Assembly (NCBI GenBank): GCA_902702965.1
Contig: CACRXP010000427.1
Span: forward strand, 471,316 to 535,315
Direction of reading: 5' to 3'
From: Spirometra erinaceieuropaei
Lineage: Eukaryota > Platyhelminthes > Cestoda > Diphyllobothriidea > Diphyllobothriidae
DNA length: 64,000 nucleotides
Shown: positions 57,187-64,000 of the stretch, in pieces
Layout of the letters: each line of letters starts with the position of its first letter
Numbering within the stretch: the stretch's first letter is position 1
The notes under the pieces: model-generated
The model's database searches: none
Seen by the model: the letters and a program-made list of their open reading frames with translations, nothing else
What the model was told of the DNA's origin: nothing
Translations under genes and position numbers: made by a program

Positions 57187-59510
57187 AATTCCCGAGCTTC
57201 AAAAACAAACGGAACGGAGTGTGAAAAATTTACATGGTAAATTGTCAATAGGGGAAACAAAAAAACGAATGTTAGTGCATTAAGAAGTGACAAACAGGGG
57301 TAAATTACCAAACGCAAACATTGGTGGAAAGTTAGGGTTTGGTAACAGCGGCATTTCCGGTACTGACTAGCCTAATAAAAGCGACCAACATTTTAATACA
57401 GACCTGAGTAATCTAACTGCACCAAGCTTTTTATAATTACAAACCCGTAAAATAAGCAATAACGCTGGTATACTAGGATCAAGAAAAAAGGAGAAGACCA
57501 CCAAGACCACCAAGGATGCGATCGGAAGTATGGAAAATAAATCAGAATTGCAAATTCGCAATACGGCTAGGCTGAAATCTTGATAGTATATTACGAGACA
57601 AATGTATCATAACGACACATACAGACGGCATACGCAGACCATTAAAGTATATTGCGGTCGGGGCACGGTTGGACAGACAGCAAACTAGGGTTAGATTACA
57701 CAAATCGCAAGATAGCGAGCCAGACCAGTCATTACTGGTCAGGACGTGGCCACACAACATCCGATGATCAAGAATATGGAATTAGTAAGCGTGAGAGACA
57801 ACAGATATTCGAAACAAAGTTTATTAAACTCCCAACTACGAACCAGAAGCCCGCAACGCATGCCCCAGCGTTTTGGCAGACCATTAAATAAGTGCGACCT
57901 TTATAACTTCCCTGTTAGCACTCAATCACGCGTGGGCATCGCGCATCGTTTCAGCTTCGATCCTTTGGGAGTAATTATATAGGTCGGTGAGGTGAGTGTG
58001 CACAACAAAACACTTCTTATGTCACCGGATTTTTAAAATCTTATATTTGCACAAAAAACAAAACCCGTTTTGTGCCCACACTTTCTCGCCTGGGGCTGAA
58101 AGGGCAACGTCATTGATAATCCGTGAAAAAAAATAGAAGGAATTTAAATTTCGTGTGCAAAGTGTGCCCGAATTAGGCTTTTCGAGGGACCTTGTCCGTT
58201 TAGCGTCGACGACACTTTGATTTTAAATATTAGGAAACGATTTGCACGTTTTTTCTCTTGAGCTTGACGCATTTCTGCTCGCACGACACCCACCAACGTC
58301 AACTGAAGGCCGGTTGAGGTTTAGCGCGGTTTGTACTAAGAGCGTTTTATTACCTAGACGCAACGGCATAAACGACCCTTGTTGGGAGAGAACGCGACCG
58401 GCATGTCCTTTAAAGAAAAGAAGGCAAACGTTTGCACTGATATGTGTCAAAGTATTTCTGCATTAGGATGGTGAGATAACGACAATCGGATGCCTAACCA
58501 ATAAACAATCAAATATAACAAGTTACACGCGAATTTAGTTATCGAACTTTACATCAATTTAACGTCATTCGATAATTAGCTAACTCGGTTTGGAAAATGC
58601 AGGCGCTACATATGTCGCATGTGCTATGACAAATTATCGACCTGCACTCGTTAACCGCGGTTTTGCATGAACCCACACCATGATGCACCACACCAGAGCC
58701 CCTGATAGCATTCTACTCGCCCAGGGTTGGCCCGGTCGCGGATTAGTTTTGCGATTGACTGGATTTTTTCAGCAATCCTAGCGGAAACTGTCCACACGGG
58801 AACAGTAGGTTAACGCGCCTCCTCGAGCGAATTGAGGGCGTTGTAGCCGGAGGCGATTTAATTCGCCAGACAGAGGCCCAGATTCCGGACAAAGTGCGTG
58901 CATGTACCCTGCATGCATTCGTACGCACAAAGGGACCCCTAGGCGTGACGTGCGAAATGCACCCGGGTGAGCATGGAGGAGGGAGTGTAGCAGAAAAACT
59001 CTCTTCCTCGCAGAGATCGAGCACTGTCAGTCAGTCAGGTTACTAGCCCGCAAGTCAAACGGGCCAGCAAACTAGCCCCGGGCGACTAAATGCTATCAAG
59101 GGCATCGAGTACTTGAATTAAAAATACGTTTTCCAGGCAGAAATTGACTCGATAGTAATTGTCTGCTCTTAAGGGCGAACATGGCTTTCTCAGAACTACG
59201 TACACCGCGTACAATGACGTAAAGGATGTCCGAAAACTAAGTCATGTGACGAACCACCAGACAAAACCACTTCTTATGCCGCGGCAGCCGCAACCCCAAT
59301 GAAGTATTTTATATGGACCTAACTTAAAGAACCTCAACGGACATAAACAATAAAAAAACTCAACAAGTTCTTTTATTAGGAACCCGATGCTAATGCATAA
59401 ATCTACTAATTTTTAATTGACTCTCTTGATGAAGTAGTTCTATGACATACGGTTAGTCCATATTCCTCATCAGAATTCCTTACACCATGCAAATGCCGTT
59501 GCTAATGTCT
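57187..59510. other. intergenic between VPS39 and the CR1-like LINE
   Basis: No coding exon is recognised. The right-hand side of the VPS39 start (57187-57500) should hold its promoter, but I see no clear TATA element. The open frame at 58743-59024 has no known motif. Confidence 0.45.
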
Positions 59511-59514
59511 TTTT

Positions 59515-59533
59515 CAGTTCAGTTCAGTTCAGT
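59515..59533 (-). repeat. (CTGAA)n 3' tail of the CR1-like element
   Basis: About four units of CTGAA on the minus strand mark the 3' terminus. CR1-group elements end in short tandem repeats and not poly(A). Confidence 0.8.
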
Positions 59534-59686
59534 TTATTGAGGGAAATAGGCGTAAGCCTTTGAGTACCCTATTTGCAACGTAAAAAATGTGTGGTGTACA
59601 GATAGATGTTCTGGGCTGAAATAGTTCGAACACGCCCATAATGGTGGGACAAAATGAGAAGGAGTTACAGGGGTGAGCTCGACTTC

Positions 59687-61363
59687 TCATCGCTCTTGGT
59701 CATTTCGGAACATAAATATGTCCAGATTCTTCTTAAAAATTTGTATAGATGGTGACATCACAACATCTGCGGGAAGCTCATTCCATGGTTTGACCACCCG
59801 AACCGCGTAGGAGAACTTCCGCACATCCAGCCGTGCCTGCTGAGTGCGCAGTTTTAACGGGTGACCTAGGAGGTTGGTCGTGGTAGCAAATTCAAAAAAG
59901 TCTTCGAAGGCCAGACTGCAGTCCAACCCCTTTACAATGCGGAAGGCTTGCAAGAGATCTCCGCGAAGTTGCCTGTAACTCAAAGGAAAGAGGTTCAGAT
60001 TTACTAGGCGGGTTGCATAAGGAAAGGAGCTTTGACTCCTAACCATCTTCGTGGCTCTCCTCTGGACTCTTTCGAGGCAGTTTTGATCCACAACAGCCCA
60101 CGGCCTCCAAGCTTGTATGCCGTACTCTAAATGCGGCCGGACGAATGTTCCGAATGTCTTAGAGAAAGCTTCTTCGTCAAAATCCATAAACGCACGCTTG
60201 ATGGCGTACAGTACGGACATTGCGGTTTTTGCCACCCTCGAACAGTGGGCGGATGGTTTTAGGGAACTCGCTGTCAGCACACCGAGGTCCCTTTGGGCTT
60301 CGACCTCTTGTAGGGCTGCACCGCCCAGAAAGTAGCCTCTTGTGCTGGCGGATATAGCTGTGTTGCCTAGGCGAAGTATGCTACATTTGGCAACGTTGAA
60401 CCGCAGGATCCAACGGTTTGACCACTCCTCCAACCGATTCAGGTTCATCTGCAGTCTGTCTTCATCGGCAGGACCCGGAATTACACTCCATATCTTCATG
60501 TCATCCGCAAACATTGCTACTTCACAGTCTAAATCTCTTGCGGCATCGTCCACGTAGATTAGGAACAAAATGGGTCCCAGTACTGAACCCTGGGGGACAC
60601 CACTATCGACCATAGACGGATCTGATTTTCCCCGACCGATGCAGACAACCTGGTGTCGACCCACAAGGAAGTTTTCGATCCATTTAAGGAAGTTGCCACC
60701 GATCCCTATTTTTTTCAGCTTATGTAAGAGTCTTTGGTGTGGCACAGTGTCGAAAGCCTTCTGGAAGTCGATGAAGGCTATGTGGACCGCGTGCCTGTCG
60801 TCGAGAGCTCGGGTCCAGCTCTGGAGAGATTGCAGCAGGTTTGTCGTGCAGGATCTTCCTGCTCGGAACCCATGTTGGCATTTCGATAGCAGGCCGTGAA
60901 CTTCCAGGAATTGCATCAGTTCACTCTTTATGATCCTTTCCATAACTTTGCAGAGAATGCATGTCAAGCTTATGGGCCGGTAATTTGTCGTCGCTGCCCT
61001 GTTACCTCCTTTGTGTAGCGGAGTAATATGCGCTAGCTTCCAATCGACAGGAAGTGTTCCAGTGTCAAATGACGTTTGAAAGAGCATCGACAAAGGCACA
61101 GAGAGCTCGCTGGCAAGTTCCTTTAGAAGCTTGGGTGGAATCTCGTCTGGTCCTGGCGACTTAGATTCGTTCAATGCCTCTAATTCTCTTCGGACAATGC
61201 CTTCTGAGAAGAGTATATCACTGACGCTTGGAGTCGGCAGTTCTTCTGTGGAGGGAGGAAGGAACCTTGCCTCGTTTGTGTAGACTGATTGGAAAAACCG
61301 TGAAAAATACGCAGCTTTATCCCTACTATCAGCGATCTCAACGCCATCAGTAGTCCTTATCAA
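59687..61363 (-). CDS. CR1-like ORF2, reverse transcriptase part (558 codons)
   Basis: Catalytic motifs are intact: KSPGPDEIPPKLLKEL (about 68-84), FIDFQKAFDTV (motif A, 197-207), GVPQGSVLGPILF (motif B, about 255-267) and FADD (motif C, 285-288). The thumb and tail end ...LDIFMFRNDQER. The segment is in the same frame as the upstream endonuclease. The apparent start is only the first start-like codon after the TAG at 61406-61408 and not a real initiation site. Confidence 0.92.
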   Translation of the reverse strand: MIRTTDGVEIADSRDKAAYFSRFFQSVYTNEARFLPPSTEELPTPSVSDILFSEGIVRRELEALNESKSPGPDEIPPKLLKELASELSVPLSMLFQTSFDTGTLPVDWKLAHITPLHKGGNRAATTNYRPISLTCILCKVMERIIKSELMQFLEVHGLLSKCQHGFRAGRSCTTNLLQSLQSWTRALDDRHAVHIAFIDFQKAFDTVPHQRLLHKLKKIGIGGNFLKWIENFLVGRHQVVCIGRGKSDPSMVDSGVPQGSVLGPILFLIYVDDAARDLDCEVAMFADDMKIWSVIPGPADEDRLQMNLNRLEEWSNRWILRFNVAKCSILRLGNTAISASTRGYFLGGAALQEVEAQRDLGVLTASSLKPSAHCSRVAKTAMSVLYAIKRAFMDFDEEAFSKTFGTFVRPHLEYGIQAWRPWAVVDQNCLERVQRRATKMVRSQSSFPYATRLVNLNLFPLSYRQLRGDLLQAFRIVKGLDCSLAFEDFFEFATTTNLLGHPLKLRTQQARLDVRKFSYAVRVVKPWNELPADVVMSPSIQIFKKNLDIFMFRNDQER

Positions 61364-61405
61364 AGGGATTTGATGCCTGTTCCTTGTAGTTCGTCGGAGA
61401 TAGCT

Positions 61406-62536
61406 CTAGAGCAATTTTGGGTTCTGCGTTGCTTTTTGTAGCAAGTTCTTCTCGAATTCCCGCCGCGTCTGCATTATCAGCTTCCTCAGTTTGTTCCTCT
61501 GTGTCTTGTAGGTGTTGAAGCATTCAGCTTGTCTAGTGACGCAGTATTTTCTCCACAACTTGTGCTTCCTGTTGATTTCTTTCTTGAGGTTGCTATTTAG
61601 CCACCCAGGGCGTTTGTTCAGTCTTACACTAGTCAGAGGGCAGTGGTTGTTGATGAGCTGCAGAAGGACATTCTTGAACAGCTCCCAGTCATCGTTGGCA
61701 CTTCCCGTAAACAAAGAGCCCCAGTCAAGACCGGATAAGTCTGCCCTCATCTGATTGAAATCGCCCCGCCAAACATTACGCCTTTTGTGGTCTGGAGTAT
61801 GTGAAATGGAGAATAACGAATAATCCCACATAAGCACTACGTGGTCACTTCGGCCAAGGGGCGGCATGGAGACGATCTCGTCTATGCTGTCTGGAGTTTT
61901 TGTAAAAACCAGATCCAGGCAGTTTGCCCTTTGTCCTTCACGTGTTCTCGTTGGGAACATTACATATTGTGTGAGGCACGCATTTAATGTTTTGCTCAAC
62001 AGGCGGTAATCGAATGCCGATTTTGGACCTGACGCTTGGAGGGTATTCCAGTTTGTTCCTGGTGCGTTGAAGTCGCCCATGATCATGATGTTAGGTCGAC
62101 TGGAAAATTTCTCCAACTGCTCCAATAGTTGAGTGTCGGCGATTCGGTCTGTCCGAGGTGGTCGGTAGACAGTGAGGACATCGAGACACGGGGAACCGGT
62201 AGCCTTGATGGTCAACCAGATAGCTTCCATACTGCACGCAAACTTGGTGGTGTTATCCGACACTTTCAGACCTTCATTTACATACACAACGATACCACCA
62301 CCCTGACGATGTTGCCTGTCCCTCCGATAAATTTTGTATCCAGGCAAGGCTACTTCGTTATCGCTAATATTCCCGGACAGCCAGGTCTCAGTTACTGCTA
62401 AAACATCTGGAGACAGCTCAACAAGGCAAAGTTTTAGTTCGTCTAGTTTCGATATGAGGCTTTGGGCATTCGTGTACAAGCACCTCAGTTTAGCACCAGC
62501 CGAATTTCCCGTTGTATTCGTTACTGCTGTGAGCAT
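61406..62536 (-). pseudogene. CR1-like ORF2, AP endonuclease part, ended by in-frame TAG
   Basis: Starts MLTAVTNTTG. Endonuclease motifs are LYTNAQSLISKLDEL, DVLAVTETWL (catalytic Glu), MIMGDFNAPGTNW and LGRSDHVVLMW (catalytic Asp-His). It ends ATQNPKLL then TAG. Fourteen codons later the same frame continues into the reverse transcriptase. One substitution would explain the stop. Confidence 0.9.
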
Positions 62537-62628
62537 TACTCCGTTATCGCGGACGTCGTGTTCTCTAGGCTCTTCCGTTACCTGATTGGTTCCATTTACA
62601 AGCCTTGTTTCAGTCAGATCACTGGACG

Positions 62629-63441
62629 CTACGGGCTCACTTGTGTTGGCGCCTTGATCAGGTGGTTCAACGAAGGTGTCTGTTTAAGCTGAGTAGCTGT
62701 CGTCGTTCGTAGTATTACAGGCTGGTTCCACTGAAACGGCATATATTTTCGAACTACCTTCCCCTTGAAGATGGCCAGATTGTGTTCGCCATCCTTCAGT
62801 CTTGATTTTAACTCCATGACAAGTTCCCGGCGTTTCAACCGTTCCGCTGGTGAATAGTCCGGTTGAAAAAACACGTGCTTGTGTGTGTTTCTGAGATCGG
62901 TTTTTTTAGAGAGGATAAACTTGATTTGCTCTTTGTTCTCCAGCATAATTTTGAGAGGGCGAGGTGGTTGTGCTACTGTCCTTTCTTCACTCCTTTTTCC
63001 TATCCGGAATGCTTTCAGAACCTTTATTTCCACGTCTGCCGGCAGTAAATGATTTAGCAGACCATGAAAAGAAGCAAGGTCCTCTGAGACACGGTCTTCA
63101 GGTCTGACTGCATTCGATTCTGACAAACCCTGAATAACCAGACACTGCTGGCGAGCATGGTCCTCCTTACTCTGTCTTTCCGGCGAATGCGCTGCATGTG
63201 GGCGAGGACGATTTACGGAGTCATCGCTTGGACGCACACTTTTACTGTCTACCGACTGTCCCGAGCAACCCATCAGGGCTGGCTGGGACTTCAGAATCCT
63301 GTCATGGCGTTTCCCTCTCCCCTCTACCCACGGGTTTACGTCTTCGCATTCAGCTACGTGCTCTGTAGTGCGCTCAGGGTGGTTGCCAGAACAAGAGGGC
63401 AACAGTAGACTGGATGACCCAGGTATATCGTCTCCAGGCAA
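62629..63441 (-). CDS. CR1-like ORF1 protein (RNA-binding, start uncertain)
   Basis: The C-terminal half has the conserved ORF1 core: QQCLVIQGLSESNAVRPEDR, then FRIGKRS, PPRPLKIMLENKEQIKFILS, HVFFQPDYSPAERLKRRELV. This resembles the RRM-like ORF1 region of CR1/Jockey elements, which binds element RNA. No in-frame ATG is seen at the 5' end (the open frame there begins with TTG). The start lies in an 83-bp tandem duplication that shifts frame, so the true N-terminus is unclear. It stops 92 nt before the ORF2 ATG. Confidence 0.8.
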   Translation of the reverse strand: MPGDDIPGSSSLLLPSCSGNHPERTTEHVAECEDVNPWVEGRGKRHDRILKSQPALMGCSGQSVDSKSVRPSDDSVNRPRPHAAHSPERQSKEDHARQQCLVIQGLSESNAVRPEDRVSEDLASFHGLLNHLLPADVEIKVLKAFRIGKRSEERTVAQPPRPLKIMLENKEQIKFILSKKTDLRNTHKHVFFQPDYSPAERLKRRELVMELKSRLKDGEHNLAIFKGKVVRKYMPFQWNQPVILRTTTATQLKQTPSLNHLIKAPTQVSP

Positions 63442-63560
63442 AACAGAAATCCCATCACTTACAGCAAGAGGCTTAGTGAGGGCAACAGTAGACTGGATGA
63501 CCCAGGTATATCGTCTCCAGGCAAAACAGAAATCCCATCACTTACAGCAAGAGGCTTAGT
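63395..63560. repeat. exact 2 x 83-bp tandem duplication at LINE 5' end
   Basis: 63395-63477 and 63478-63560 are identical by eye (both begin GAGGGCAACAGTAGACTGGA and end GCAAGAGGCTTAGT). 83 is not a multiple of three, so the duplication shifts any frame read through it. Confidence 0.92.
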
Positions 63561-64000
63561 TGAGATGGCTTCCGCGACATGTAACTTTTTTGCGACATCG
63601 CTTAAGACATCGTGCGTGGGAATCGAGTCTCCCTTTATCTTTCTTAACAGTCCTAATATTTACAAGTATCCATTAATCTAACGCATGTCGAAGCTCGCAT
63701 ATACACAAGGTTTTGTTGAACTGAATATCATGAGCGTCTTTTTGCTAGGCCTTGAGTGACAATAAAAATAAAATTAGACTTTGGTCATGACCGTGCTGGG
63801 GTCGTCGACGGCGGTCATTGTCAAACTTCTACTATCCCCTTCTAAAACTATTCTAATAGCTTAATCTATAAAGTCTTGCCTGGTAAGTCGCTGATTACTC
63901 ATCATCCTTGCACAACTTTCAGAAGCCCTTTGTCTCTGTAATCTATCGCATCAATGAGCGCCTTTATTTGTTAGAATAGAATAGGATTATTATAGTGCCC
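63561..64000. other. right-end flank, nothing recognised
   Basis: Beyond the LINE 5' region there is AT-rich sequence without a recognisable exon. The exact LINE 5' limit may lie a few tens of bases into this stretch. Confidence 0.4.

Larger units (their letters stand above)
59511..63600 (-). mobile_element. CR1/Jockey-type non-LTR retrotransposon, nearly full length
   Basis: On the minus strand: an 83-bp tandem duplication near the 5' end (63560-63395), ORF1 (to 62629), ORF2 endonuclease (62536-61406), ORF2 reverse transcriptase (to 59687), a 3' UTR of about 150 bp and a short (CTGAA)n tail at 59533-59515. ORF2 is intact apart from one in-frame TAG. The ORF1 type, two-ORF layout and pentanucleotide tail fit CR1-like elements, a group with known members in schistosomes (SR1). 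The insertion looks recent. Confidence 0.9.

Overview
The window looks like nuclear DNA from a parasitic flatworm (Neodermata; cestode or trematode, I cannot say which). The argument is the combination of two tegument-allergen-like (TAL) genes, which join EF-hands to a dynein-light-chain-like tail and are known from flukes and tapeworms, with long introns, the standard genetic code, and a repeat load of LINEs, a Penelope-like element and tRNA-headed short repeats. No bacterial, phage or CRISPR features are present. All gene models were spliced by hand from GT/AG sites and reading phase, without transcripts.

Layout. 1.85-7.3 kb (+): three-exon TAL gene A, 200 aa. 7.3-30.3 kb: intergenic DNA rich in repeats. 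It holds a small flanked hairpin (9.9 kb), tRNA-headed hammerhead-bearing repeats (15.5-17 kb and 20 kb), a 3' fragment of a LINE (17-18.1 kb), a long ATC/GTC microsatellite, a decayed Penelope-like element (18.6-19.8 kb), a long LINE coding for endonuclease, reverse transcriptase and C2H2 zinc fingers (21.4-26.6 kb, with an assembly gap at 22144-22328), and a terminal-inverted-repeat element (28.1-28.5 kb). 30.3-35.1 kb (+): TAL gene B, 181 aa, a paralogue of A with identical intron phases. 37.6-57.2 kb (-): a 13-exon VPS39/Vam6 gene (HOPS subunit, about 1,311 aa in my model), whose introns hold further short repeats and hammerhead-like motifs. 59.5-63.6 kb (-): a CR1/Jockey-type LINE with ORF1 and an ORF2 broken by a single in-frame TAG.

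Host genes and function. The TAL pair probably makes small calcium-responsive tegument or cytoskeletal proteins. VPS39 acts in endosome/lysosome tethering. Nothing in the sequence ties the two functions together.

Most interesting signals. (1) A repeat of about 310 bp carries Pol III-type A/B boxes, a hammerhead ribozyme-like core and flanking direct repeats of about 69 bp. This architecture resembles schistosome SM-alpha elements and animal retrozymes. (2) A second, separate minimal hammerhead-like motif lies in a VPS39 intron. (3) The LINE has a C-terminal zinc-finger tail that is itself tandemly amplified.
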